This document shows positions 1 through 9,891 of a stretch of 64,000 nt of DNA, piece by piece. The position numbers were made by a program, and so were the translations under genes. Position 1 is the stretch's first letter; each line of letters begins with the position of its first letter. Origin of the DNA: CADEFQ01 sp050249415 (GTDB taxonomy: Bacteria > Pseudomonadota > Gammaproteobacteria > Steroidobacterales > Steroidobacteraceae); assembly GCA_050249415.1 (NCBI GenBank), contig JBFWQO010000003.1, forward strand, positions 248,001 to 312,000, given 5' to 3'. The notes beneath the pieces were generated by a model. It had not been told where the DNA came from and did not search any database. It was given only the letters and a program-made list of their open reading frames with translations.

Positions 1-132
1 ACGACCGAACGCGGCGAAGGCACGGCCACCACGGTACTGCGGCTCGACATTCGCGACCTGACCGACCTGGCGCGTGTCACCCAGCGTCTCGAAAAAGTGC
101 CCAACGTCCTGAGCACGCGGCGAACTCGCTGA
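1..132 (+). CDS. RelA/SpoT family (p)ppGpp enzyme, C-terminal end (partial)
   Basis: The last 43 codons of a gene that begins outside the window. The visible peptide runs through LDIRDLTDLARV to VPNVLSTRRTR and a TGA stop. It resembles the final beta-alpha-beta unit of the ACT domain that closes RelA/SpoT proteins, with the L..RV...L..VP.V...RR pattern. These enzymes make or degrade the stringent-response alarmone (p)ppGpp in the cytoplasm, and the ACT domain has a regulatory role. The catalytic part is outside the window, so RelA and SpoT cannot be told apart. Family identity rests on this short tail. Confidence 0.6.
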   Translation, partial: TTERGEGTATTVLRLDIRDLTDLARVTQRLEKVPNVLSTRRTR

Positions 133-208
133 ATGCTGCACTGCACCATCCCATTTCGTGACATATGACGGAGTCTCTGCGGCGCGAGACGGGTAATTAG
201 GGCCTTCA

Positions 209-2116
209 ATGAGAGTCGTTCTAGCCGACCACGATCCAGCCGTCCTGGCAGCCTCGGCACGCGCGCTGCAGGGCCTGATCGACTGCGTGCAGGTCACGAG
301 CAAGCAGGATTGCCTCGCCCGGCTGCGGGAAGGCGGCTACGACATCGTGATCGCGTGCGAACGCCTCGCCGACGGCTCGGGCCTCGACCTTCTCGCGACC
401 ATCGGCATGTCGCATCCGGAACTGCTGCGCATCTTCGCCGCCGACGCCGAACGTCTGAAGAAGCTCGGCGCCCATCTCACGCCCTTCAAGCTGTTCGACA
501 CGATCAGCTACCCGCTCGACTCGATGCAACTGCGATCAGCCATGGCGCTCGCGATCGCGGAACGCGGCGATCTCATGTCGGGCGAGTTCGAGAACATCGT
601 GCTGGGCGGCGATGAGGCGCCGGACGACGACGCGACGCACCCCGATCCCGTCGAATCGCACCCGCAGATCGTGATCCTCACGCGCGACAGCACGGCGCTC
701 GAAGGGGCCGGCGCTGCGCTCGCGGACAAGCCCTACCGCGTGATCAGCGCGCGCGACGCGGACGAGGCACGCGCGGACCTCGTGGCGCGCCAACCCGTGC
801 TGGCGCTGGTCGATGTCGGCACGCTCGGCATGGACCCGGTGAACTGGTTCGCCGAAGCGCACCGCGCCTCGCCGGCGACGCTGCTGCTCGCGCTCGGCCG
901 GCGCAACGACGGACAGGCACTCGAATCACTGGTCTCGAACGGGGTCCTCAACCGCTTCGTCGCCAAGCCGGTTTCGCACGCCGGCATGCGGCTCGTGCTC
1001 GACTCGGCCCTGCGGCTGCACACGCTCAACGCTGACCGCGGCAACGCCGCCGCGCCGCCGTCCGGGCTGCCGCCGTCACCGCCGCCCGGGCTGCCGCAGA
1101 CGCCGCCGTCCGCGACTCGCCCCGTACGGCCGATCGATCACGAGGATGCGCTCGCGGGACCGATCGCAAGCCTCGGGGGACACAAGCTCACCACCGTCGA
1201 CTGGCAGCCGCCCGGTACGGGTTCCGCCTCGATGGGGCACGGGATGCGCCCTTCGCGCCCCGATCGCCACCCCGGGCGCCTGCCGTTGCCGGTGGCCCTC
1301 GCCGCCGCCGCATCGCTCGCGTTCAGCGCCGCCTGGTTCTATTTCTCGCGCAATGGCACCCCTGCCGGCGCGCCCACGCCGGCCGCGGTGCGCGCGCCCA
1401 CGGCGCCAGCGACGGCAGCGGCGACACCCGACACCTCCGCCCCAGCGCTGGTGCCGTCCGTGCAAACGCCACCGTTGCCCGTCGCGCCCGACAATACGAC
1501 CGACCGCACCGAGACCACGCCGACCACTGATGGCGCGCTCGCAGCCGACCGGGCGCCCGCCGTGTCGACGACCACATCCATCGCTCCCGGCGTCACACTG
1601 GCACCGCCCGAGCCGACCCTGCCCGCGGGCGCGCCGACGGACACCGCGCCTGCGCCCGCAGCGGACCCACCGGCCACGGCACTCGAGCCGACGCGACCGG
1701 TTGCCTCGCCGACGGACCTGCGCCCCTCGAAACTGACCTCGGTCAGCTTTGCGGGCAGGACGGTCGAAGACAGTACGAAACCGGTCGTACCCGCCCCCGT
1801 GCCGGCTTCGCGCGTCGTGCCGCCGGACCGGCCGCCACCGGTGGTGATGGAGATGAAGCTGCTGCGCAGTGCGCCGCCCGACTATCCGGACGAGGCACGA
1901 CGCCGCAAGGTCGAAGGATCCGTCGACCTCGCGTTCATCGTCGGCAGCGACGGCAAGGTGCGCGACGTGCAGATCGTGCAGAGCACGCCGCCGGGGGTGT
2001 TCGACGCCGAAGCGGTCTCCGCGGTGCGGCGGTGGCGCTATGACCCGCGTCGCGAAGACGGCGTGCCGGTCGATCACCCGGCGAAAGTGCGCCTCGCCTT
2101 CCAGCTCGAAGACTGA
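209..2116 (+). CDS. Double receiver-like domain / TonB C-terminal fusion protein
   Basis: This 635-aa protein has an unusual architecture. Residues 1-120 and about 150-270 look like response-regulator receiver folds. In the first, the phosphoacceptor Asp is replaced: IACERLADGSG where a receiver has LLDIRLPDGSG. The second keeps an Asp in LVDVG and a KP pair in RFVAKPVS but is otherwise degenerate. A Pro-rich linker leads to one membrane segment at about 358-378, then a long Pro/Ala/Thr-rich stretch suited to crossing the periplasm. The last 90 residues are a TonB C-terminal domain with PPDYPDEARRRKVEGSV and a VRRWRYDP motif. The orientation fits a cytoplasmic N-terminus and periplasmic TonB end. 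Inference: it may link a cytoplasmic signal or partner to an outer-membrane or periplasmic target. No exbB/exbD is adjacent. Confidence 0.8.
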   Translation: MRVVLADHDPAVLAASARALQGLIDCVQVTSKQDCLARLREGGYDIVIACERLADGSGLDLLATIGMSHPELLRIFAADAERLKKLGAHLTPFKLFDTISYPLDSMQLRSAMALAIAERGDLMSGEFENIVLGGDEAPDDDATHPDPVESHPQIVILTRDSTALEGAGAALADKPYRVISARDADEARADLVARQPVLALVDVGTLGMDPVNWFAEAHRASPATLLLALGRRNDGQALESLVSNGVLNRFVAKPVSHAGMRLVLDSALRLHTLNADRGNAAAPPSGLPPSPPPGLPQTPPSATRPVRPIDHEDALAGPIASLGGHKLTTVDWQPPGTGSASMGHGMRPSRPDRHPGRLPLPVALAAAASLAFSAAWFYFSRNGTPAGAPTPAAVRAPTAPATAAATPDTSAPALVPSVQTPPLPVAPDNTTDRTETTPTTDGALAADRAPAVSTTTSIAPGVTLAPPEPTLPAGAPTDTAPAPAADPPATALEPTRPVASPTDLRPSKLTSVSFAGRTVEDSTKPVVPAPVPASRVVPPDRPPPVVMEMKLLRSAPPDYPDEARRRKVEGSVDLAFIVGSDGKVRDVQIVQSTPPGVFDAEAVSAVRRWRYDPRREDGVPVDHPAKVRLAFQLED

Positions 2117-2119
2117 CCC

Positions 2120-3703
<1,584 letters not shown>

Positions 3704-3707
<4 letters not shown>

Positions 3708-4138
3708 TGCGCGATGGCGTGGCGGTTCCTTCGCATCCGCCCGACGAAGTAGCCCGCCGCAAAGGCCACCGCCGCCCCCAATGCGATCGACAGCGTCAAC
3801 GCCAGGGATTCGTATCCCCTGGATTGCTCGATGATGATGATCGGATCCTCGGCGGCCGACCCGCCAATCGTCGCCGTGTACTCAAACGTCTTCCCTTTGT
3901 ACTCCGTGCAGATCTGGTAGTTCTTATGACTGCTTGGGCCGACGGTGAATGTCGAAACCTCCGCCTGATTGGGCTTGCACAGCGCGGCTTCCGGACCAGA
4001 GTGGCTCGTTATCGCGACCGTCAGCGTATTACTCGGGTCGTCGTTATAGAAAAATATCGTCTCGCGAGGCTTCACCTTGCCGAAGCTGGAGACTGTCTGC
4101 CCATCTATGACCTTCATGTGGATTTCAAATTTGGCCAC
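3704..4138 (-). CDS. Hypothetical protein with C-terminal membrane anchor
   Basis: A 144-aa protein read from a GTG start with a clear AAGGAG Shine-Dalgarno 7 bases upstream. The first 105 residues are soluble and beta-rich looking (FEIHMKVIDGQTV, FFYNDDPSNTLTVAITS, ICTEYKGKTFEYTATI) with two cysteines. A single hydrophobic helix at about 113-135 (ALTLSIALGAAVAFAAGYFVG) is followed by a basic end, RMRRNRH. That suggests a tail-anchored protein with its main domain on the other side of the membrane from the basic tail. It overlaps the start of the acyl-CoA synthetase gene by 4 bases and probably shares its transcript. I do not recognise the family. Confidence 0.75.
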
Positions 4139-4176
4139 GGTCGTACTCCTTCCCTGATTTGGACATCTGCAGTCAG

Positions 4177-6447
4177 TCAGAGCTGTCTGCGGATCGCCGC
4201 CAGTTCCGGCGCCGCCTGCAACAGGCGTTCGGCATAACCCAGGTCCCGTGCCCGCCGCGCGTGCGCGACCGCGCTCCGCCGCTCCCCGAGCGCCAGCTCC
4301 GTGAGCGCCGCGTAGTAGTGCACGTACATGTCGTCACCCCCCTCGGACAACGCGCTCGCCAGGGCGCGTCGAGCTCTTTCCGGCTCACCGAGTCGGCTCG
4401 CATAGTACGCCGCCTGCGCCTGGTTGACCGCATGTTTCGGATTGATCGCCAGCTCTCCGTCCACGAGTCCCAGCGCCTGTCGATAGGACGCCGCCGCCTC
4501 CTGCGGTTGCCCGCCGAAGTACTGCGCATCCGCGAGATTCCCCCAGAGGCGGTGATCCGAGGGCGCGAGCGCGATCGCCTTGCGGTACATCGCCACGGCC
4601 TCGTCGTACCGGCCCCGGTAGTAATGGGCGAACGCGATGTTGGAGTAGCTCGCCCGGCGCGGCTCGATCGCGAGGGAACGTGCGGACGCGGCTGCGGCCT
4701 TGTCGAAGTCCCCCATCATCAGCCAGGCGCCACCGAGATTGCTCCAGGCGCTCGGGCTGTCGGGCGCCAACGTGGTGGCGCGCTCGTAGGAGGTCGCAGC
4801 CTCTGACGCCCGCCCTTGCGAAAAGAGGAAATTGCCGTACTTCACATACCCCTGGGCATACCTCGGCTGCAGTGCGATGGCGCGTACATAGATCTTTTCG
4901 GCCTCGTCCGTCCTGCCGCCGGCGGCGAGGGCCTCCGCGAGCCCGATGGCCGCGTCCGGTGATTGCGGCGCGAGCGCGAGCGCACGCCGATAGGCCGTCT
5001 CTGCCAGTTTCGAGTCCCCGGTCGCGAGACGCAGCTTGCCGACGGCCATCTGCACGTCGTGGGCGCCATTGTCGAGCGCCGTGGCGTTCGCGCAGGCCTG
5101 CTCGGCCGCCGTGATGAGGGCGGGGACGCGCTCGAGCGCGTAGCGCTCGACCCGCGCCTCGCAGAGCCCCGCCTGCGCGCGCGCAAAATCCGGTTGCACC
5201 GCGAGCGCGCGCGCAAACAGCTCCTCGGCGCCCGCCAGCGTCGTCACACTTTTCACGCGCCGCAGTTCGGCGAGCCCCTGCAGGTGCAGGTCATAGGCGA
5301 TGCTGCTCTCGCCGCCCGGCGACGGCGGCGCAAACGCCGGCTGTTCCTTGAGTACGAGTGCCAGGGCCGTGATCACCTGGGCGGTGATGTCGCTTTCGAC
5401 GGCGAAGTAATCCGTGACGGCCGGCTCATAGGAATTGGCCCAGCGATTCGACCCTTCCTTGCCCTCGACGAGCGCCGCCGTGACCCGCAAGCGATCGCCC
5501 TGCCGCCGGATGCTGCCCTCGACCACATAGTGCACGCCGAGTCGCGCCGCGATGTCGCCGACGGCCAGATCCTTGCCCCTGAACGCGAACGCAGAAGTCC
5601 TCGCCGCCACAAGCAGCTCCGGAAATCGGGTGAGTCGATTGGTGAGCTCTTCGGCGAGCCCTTCACCGACGTAGTCATTGCGCGCATCGCCACTCAGGTT
5701 GACGAACGGCAGCACGGCGATCGAGTTGGGCGGGGCCTCCCTGCCTCGCAACGCCGGCAGCAGGCTCCCCGCGCCGTCGCTTGCGCGCATGGGCGACAGT
5801 TCGCGCCAGAACACGCCCAGCACAGCGGCCGCCGCCACTACGAGAACGCCGGCCGCGACGTGCCGGACACGCCGGGACACGGCTCGCGCGCCGAGCGTCG
5901 CGAGCTTGCCGGCCAGGCCCTGCGGCTCGGGCGCCAGCACTTCAAACGTCCTGACCGGCTCGCTGACGTTCTTGACCTGCCGCGCGCCCGTATAGATGTA
6001 TCGCGCCGGTACCTTGAGGTGGACCTGGTCGTAGACCGTTCCCGAGATCAGCACGCCGCCGGGCCGCGCGAGCGCCTGCAGCCGCGCCGCAATGTTGACG
6101 GTATCGCCGAACGCCGCGTCGTTCTCCACGATCACGTCGCCGAGGTTCACGCCGACGCGCAGTTGCATGCGATGTCCGGCGGGCAGGCCCGCATTCTCCG
6201 TTTCGACGCGTTGCTGGATGGCCTGCGCGCACAGCACGGCATTCACGGCACTGCCGAACCTGGCCATCAGGCTGTCGCCCACGCTGCCGAATTCCTGGCC
6301 TTCCAGTTCGGCGACGAGTTCGTCGAAGATGGCACGGCGCCGCTTGAGTGCATCGAGCGCGCCCGGCTCGTCGGCACCCATCAGCCGGCTGTATTCCACG
6401 ACGTCGGCCGCCAGAACGGCGGCGATCTTCCGGCTGTCCTTGAGCAT
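4177..6447 (-). CDS. Class III cyclase-homology / TolB-like / TPR membrane protein
   Basis: A 756-aa protein. Residues 1-170 are an adenylate/guanylate cyclase homology domain with the two metal-binding Asp positions (LAADVVEYSRLMGADE and FGSVGDSLMARF) and the GDTVNIAARLQ segment that carries the Asn/Arg transition-state residues. The Lys that normally contacts the purine base (K in KTxGD) is Gly here (FGSVGD), as in a broad TPR-linked subfamily, so substrate and activity are uncertain. A membrane helix follows at about 197-215, then a TolB-like segment (SIAVLPFVNLSGDARNDY) and many TPR repeats from about 380 to the end. It starts back to back with the Npt-type transporter and lies near a Crp/Fnr gene. 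A paralogue of similar build ends at 9839. Confidence 0.85.
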   Translation of the reverse strand: MLKDSRKIAAVLAADVVEYSRLMGADEPGALDALKRRRAIFDELVAELEGQEFGSVGDSLMARFGSAVNAVLCAQAIQQRVETENAGLPAGHRMQLRVGVNLGDVIVENDAAFGDTVNIAARLQALARPGGVLISGTVYDQVHLKVPARYIYTGARQVKNVSEPVRTFEVLAPEPQGLAGKLATLGARAVSRRVRHVAAGVLVVAAAAVLGVFWRELSPMRASDGAGSLLPALRGREAPPNSIAVLPFVNLSGDARNDYVGEGLAEELTNRLTRFPELLVAARTSAFAFRGKDLAVGDIAARLGVHYVVEGSIRRQGDRLRVTAALVEGKEGSNRWANSYEPAVTDYFAVESDITAQVITALALVLKEQPAFAPPSPGGESSIAYDLHLQGLAELRRVKSVTTLAGAEELFARALAVQPDFARAQAGLCEARVERYALERVPALITAAEQACANATALDNGAHDVQMAVGKLRLATGDSKLAETAYRRALALAPQSPDAAIGLAEALAAGGRTDEAEKIYVRAIALQPRYAQGYVKYGNFLFSQGRASEAATSYERATTLAPDSPSAWSNLGGAWLMMGDFDKAAAASARSLAIEPRRASYSNIAFAHYYRGRYDEAVAMYRKAIALAPSDHRLWGNLADAQYFGGQPQEAAASYRQALGLVDGELAINPKHAVNQAQAAYYASRLGEPERARRALASALSEGGDDMYVHYYAALTELALGERRSAVAHARRARDLGYAERLLQAAPELAAIRRQL

Positions 6448-6524
6448 GGCGCCGCAGATCCCCCGAGCGAGTATATGTCGGGCCCCTGACAGAAGTCTGC
6501 GCGCGGCGCCACTAGCCTCGCGTC

Positions 6525-7931
6525 ATGGGACACACACACCGGTTGAGCCGTTTCGAGCACGCCCTCGCACTGCTCACGAGAGTCGAGCCGGGAGATGGCC
6601 GCACCGTCGCGGTACTGTTCTCGCAGGCCCTGGTGATCATGGTCGCCTATTACCTGGTTCGTCCGGTGCGCGAGGCACTGATTCTGACCGGCGGGGGCGC
6701 CGAGATCCGGAGCTACGCGGTCGGCGTGCAGGCGTTGCTGTTGATCGCCCTCATCCCGCTCTACAGCCTCGCGGTGCAGAGGATCGGTGCCCGCCGCGTC
6801 GTGCCGGCGCTCTGCGTATTCCTCGCATCCCACCTCGTGCTCTTCTCCTGCGCGGGCCGTGCCGGGCTGCACCTCGCGTTCACATTCTTCGTGTGGGTGG
6901 GACTCTTCGGCGTGGTCGTGGTGGCGCAGTTCTGGGCGCTCGCCACCGATGTCCTCGACGTGCGGGCCGGCCAGCGGTTGCTCGGCGTGATCGCCGCCGG
7001 CGTGGCGGGCGGCGCCTGGATCGGCGCGCGCCTCGCCGTCGCCGGCATCGAGACGCTCGGGCCCTTCGGGCTGATGCTGGCGTCGGCCGCCGTGCTTCTC
7101 GTTGCCGCCGCGCTCGCCGCATGGGCCCGGCGCTCAATCGTCGGCAACGCGCCAGGCGCACCCATCGCAGACGACGTGCGCCAACCCAGCTGCTTCGGCG
7201 GCTTTGCGTTGATCCTGCGCAGCCGCTACCTGTTCCTGATCGCGGCGCTCGTCGTGCTGCTCAATTGCATCACATCGACGGGCGAGTTCGTGCTCGCCGA
7301 CTGGCTCGCGCAGCGCGCGCGCGAGCAGGCGCCCGGCGCGCAATCCGCATTCATCGGGCGGTTCATGGGTAATTACTGCGCATCCATCACCCTGCTCGGG
7401 TTTGCGCTCCAGCTGCTGCTCGTCTCGCGGTTGATCCAGTACGCCGGCCTGGCGCGCGCACTCGTCGCGACGCCGGTCGCGTTCGCGGCCGGCTTCCTGC
7501 TGATCGGCGCGGTGCCCGTGTTCGCGGTGCTGCAGGCCGTGCTGGTCGTGCACAAGAGCCTCGACTATTCGCTGCTCAATACCACCCGCAACGCACTGCT
7601 GCTGCCCGCGAGCCTCGCCGCGAAGTACGAAGCGCGCACCGCGATCGACACGGTGTTTTATCGCCTCGGCGATCTGCTGTCGACGCTGGCCGTTTTTTTC
7701 TGCGTGCGGGTGCTCGACGGATCGCGCCTGCAACTGGTGTGGCTGCTGGTGGCGCTGAGCGCCACGATGGCTTGCATCGCGTGGACGCTCGGTCGGGAAT
7801 ACGCCCAACGGCTCGCCGCGACGTATCATGGTGCGCCCTCCGCGGAGACAGCCAGCCATGACGAACCTTGCCGGCAAACTGACTCTGCAGCGCAGCCCGC
7901 TGTTTCGCGGCTTGTCACCCACGGCGCTTGA
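6525..7931 (+). CDS. Npt1/Npt2-type nucleotide transporter (ATP/ADP carrier-like MFS)
   Basis: A 468-aa polytopic membrane protein with about 12 hydrophobic helices. The early motif YYLVRPVREALILTGGGAE resembles the start of bacterial Npt-type ATP/ADP carrier relatives, in which YYLLRPVRD or a close variant is typical. It also has the MFS-like loop pattern QRIGARRVVPAL. Function is inferred: transport of a nucleotide or related anion across the inner membrane. Chromosomal homologues in free-living bacteria have mostly uncertain substrates. The gene diverges from the cyclase-homology gene, with 77 bases between starts. Its last 74 bases overlap the downstream Crp/Fnr gene, pointing to one transcript and coupled translation. 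Confidence 0.65.
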   Translation: MGHTHRLSRFEHALALLTRVEPGDGRTVAVLFSQALVIMVAYYLVRPVREALILTGGGAEIRSYAVGVQALLLIALIPLYSLAVQRIGARRVVPALCVFLASHLVLFSCAGRAGLHLAFTFFVWVGLFGVVVVAQFWALATDVLDVRAGQRLLGVIAAGVAGGAWIGARLAVAGIETLGPFGLMLASAAVLLVAAALAAWARRSIVGNAPGAPIADDVRQPSCFGGFALILRSRYLFLIAALVVLLNCITSTGEFVLADWLAQRAREQAPGAQSAFIGRFMGNYCASITLLGFALQLLLVSRLIQYAGLARALVATPVAFAAGFLLIGAVPVFAVLQAVLVVHKSLDYSLLNTTRNALLLPASLAAKYEARTAIDTVFYRLGDLLSTLAVFFCVRVLDGSRLQLVWLLVALSATMACIAWTLGREYAQRLAATYHGAPSAETASHDEPCRQTDSAAQPAVSRLVTHGA

Positions 7932-8586
7932 GCGGATCGGCGCGCTCGCCGTGCAGCGCGCCTACCGCGCCGGGGAACTCGTGTTCTCGCAGGGCGACCC
8001 CGGCGATGCCCTCCATGCGATCGTCCGCGGCAAGGTCCGCATCAGCGCGGGCGACAGCGACGGCCGCGAGGTGTTCTTCAACCTCCTCGGCGCGGGCGAC
8101 ACGTTCGGAGAGATCGCGCTGCTCGACGGCGGCGCGCGCACGGCGACGGCAACTGCCGTGGTGGCAAGCGAGTTGCTCGCGATCGCGCGTGCACCGTTCC
8201 TCGCCACGCTCGAGGCGGAGCCGCGCCTCGCGCTCGAGCTGCTGCGCCTGTGCGGCGAACGCCTGCGCTGGACGAGTGGCCTCGCCGAAGATTCCGCGCT
8301 GCTCGACCCTCCCGCCCGGCTGGCACGTCGCCTGCTGGCACTCTGCGAGCACCACGGCGAGCCGGCGCCGGCGGGGGTCACCCTGCGCCTGTCGCAGGAG
8401 GAGATCGCAAACTTCCTCGGGGTTTCGCGCCAGCTCGTGAACCAGTATCTGCAGGAGTGGCGGACGCGCCGCTGGGTCGATCTCGCACGAGGCGCAGTGA
8501 TCATCAGGGACAAGGCCGCGCTAGCACGCCGCGGCCTTCCGGATGCCCCGAATGGCGATCCGCGGCCGCACCGCACCGGGGTTTGA
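7858..8586 (+). CDS. Crp/Fnr family transcriptional regulator
   Basis: A 242-aa protein with an N-terminal cyclic-nucleotide-binding fold (FSQGDPGDALHAIVRGKVRI, GDTFGEIALLDGGARTATAT) and a C-terminal winged helix (LSQEEIANFLGVSRQLVNQYL). The pocket keeps FGEIALL and the G-ARTAT part but lacks the full cAMP pocket signature RTA(S/T)V. No N-terminal Cys cluster is present, so it is not an Fe-S FNR. The recognition helix SRQLVNQ differs from that of E. coli CRP (SRETVGR), so its operator cannot be assumed. I chose the ATG at 7858 over an in-frame one at 7828 because it has GGAG upstream and the protein begins as relatives do. It overlaps the transporter gene by 74 bases. Confidence 0.85.
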   Translation: MTNLAGKLTLQRSPLFRGLSPTALERIGALAVQRAYRAGELVFSQGDPGDALHAIVRGKVRISAGDSDGREVFFNLLGAGDTFGEIALLDGGARTATATAVVASELLAIARAPFLATLEAEPRLALELLRLCGERLRWTSGLAEDSALLDPPARLARRLLALCEHHGEPAPAGVTLRLSQEEIANFLGVSRQLVNQYLQEWRTRRWVDLARGAVIIRDKAALARRGLPDAPNGDPRPHRTGV

Positions 8587-8655
8587 CTCGGGCGTCGCTG
8601 CGGCGTATTGATCGACGCGCAAGGGATTTGCAGCCGCGACGACAGGGGGTCAGCC

Positions 8656-9891
8656 ATGCGCCTTTCCCGATACACGGCCGGCGCGCTTGCCGCGCTCGCG
8701 ATCACGCCCGGCGCGACGATTGCCCACGACGACGATGCTCACTCGGAGAATGGCCATGCCCGCCACAGGCCGGCACGGCTGTCGATCGAGGCGCCGGACA
8801 CCGGCTACTTCAACGGACTCACGACAACCTCCGGCTGGTCGCTGGTGCTGCGCATCGAGGCGCCGCACGCCGTCGCGATCGTGGAAACGCCCGAAGAGCC
8901 CACCAGGCCCGTCGGGCGACGCGAGGCCATCGTGCTGACCGACCCGGACGGCTGCATCGACATGCGCCACTTCCCGATCGCCCGCGCCGGCCAGCCGTAT
9001 GAGGACTGTGACGGGCCGGACGAGACGTTTCTCGAATTCACCTCCGAACGCTTCGATACGTTCGACCTCGACGACGCGCAAACCGGCCATTTCCAGGTCC
9101 GCGAGCAGCTCGTCGACGACGCGTTCGTGCACGGGGCCCTGCTCGACAAACCTTACCTGCGCACGACGAACGGGGCGGTCGCGGAGGTACCACGGCCGCA
9201 GACCGGCGGCAGCCGGCTCGACGGCTTCGGTTATGGGCCGGACGACGATCTCCCGGGCCTCGTCGTCATGGCCAATGTCGGCGCCGCGCGGGTGTTCGAC
9301 GAGGACTTCGACCGCGCGCTCGGCCCTCACATCCGCAACATGGCGGGCTTCGTGAACACCGTGTCGCAGGAGCTGCGCACGCGGCGTGGCGGGCCCGCGC
9401 TCCTCGCCTCGATGCACGTCGTGGGCGGCATGTTCGAACCGCTCGCACTGTTCGATCTCGATGTCGATGCGCCGGGCGTCGATTTCCTGCGTCGCATCGA
9501 CAGCGGTCCCGTGGAGTCCTTCAATTTCCTCGCGCCGCCGCAGAAGGACGACGACATCCTGCGGGAACTCCTCTCGACCTACGGGCCCTACCGCCTCGAA
9601 GTGCGCGCAGTGATCGTCGAGGGAGTCGCGCCCACCATCATTCGCGACGTGAATGGCGACGGGCGCCATACGGCGCGCGACCTCGAGCGGATGGGCTTCA
9701 CGCTGCAATCGAACGAGGCGTCGCTGCGACTGGCTGTCGACTTCGACGTACTGCTCACCGAGACCGTGACCGGGCGGACCTGCCCTCCACCGTCGCTGCT
9801 GTACCGGGACCTCGACGGCAATGGCCGCGACGGCGCGATCAGCTGCTCCGGGTCGGGCGGTGCCGGCCGGGTGCGGCGCGTGCCGCGTTGA
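8656..9891 (+). CDS. Exported hypothetical protein with EF-hand-like loop
   Basis: A 411-aa protein beginning MRLSRYTAGALAALAITPG, a Sec signal peptide with likely cleavage after AHDDD-preceding Ala. The mature part is acidic and starts with a His/Asp-rich stretch (DDDAHSENGHARH) that could bind metal. Near the C-terminus DVNGDGRHTARDLERMG matches an EF-hand or dockerin calcium loop (Dx[DN]xDGxxTxxDL), with a second, shorter LYRDLDGNGRDG. The body is unrecognised and is predicted secreted or periplasmic. The ATG at 8656 is preferred over an upstream start because it gives a clean signal peptide. The 3' end overlaps the convergent TPR gene by about 50 bases. Confidence 0.75.
   Translation: MRLSRYTAGALAALAITPGATIAHDDDAHSENGHARHRPARLSIEAPDTGYFNGLTTTSGWSLVLRIEAPHAVAIVETPEEPTRPVGRREAIVLTDPDGCIDMRHFPIARAGQPYEDCDGPDETFLEFTSERFDTFDLDDAQTGHFQVREQLVDDAFVHGALLDKPYLRTTNGAVAEVPRPQTGGSRLDGFGYGPDDDLPGLVVMANVGAARVFDEDFDRALGPHIRNMAGFVNTVSQELRTRRGGPALLASMHVVGGMFEPLALFDLDVDAPGVDFLRRIDSGPVESFNFLAPPQKDDDILRELLSTYGPYRLEVRAVIVEGVAPTIIRDVNGDGRHTARDLERMGFTLQSNEASLRLAVDFDVLLTETVTGRTCPPPSLLYRDLDGNGRDGAISCSGSGGAGRVRRVPR

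Noticed and set aside
7858..8586. The Crp/Fnr gene as an oxygen sensor FNR
   Set aside because: No N-terminal cysteine cluster for an Fe-S centre.
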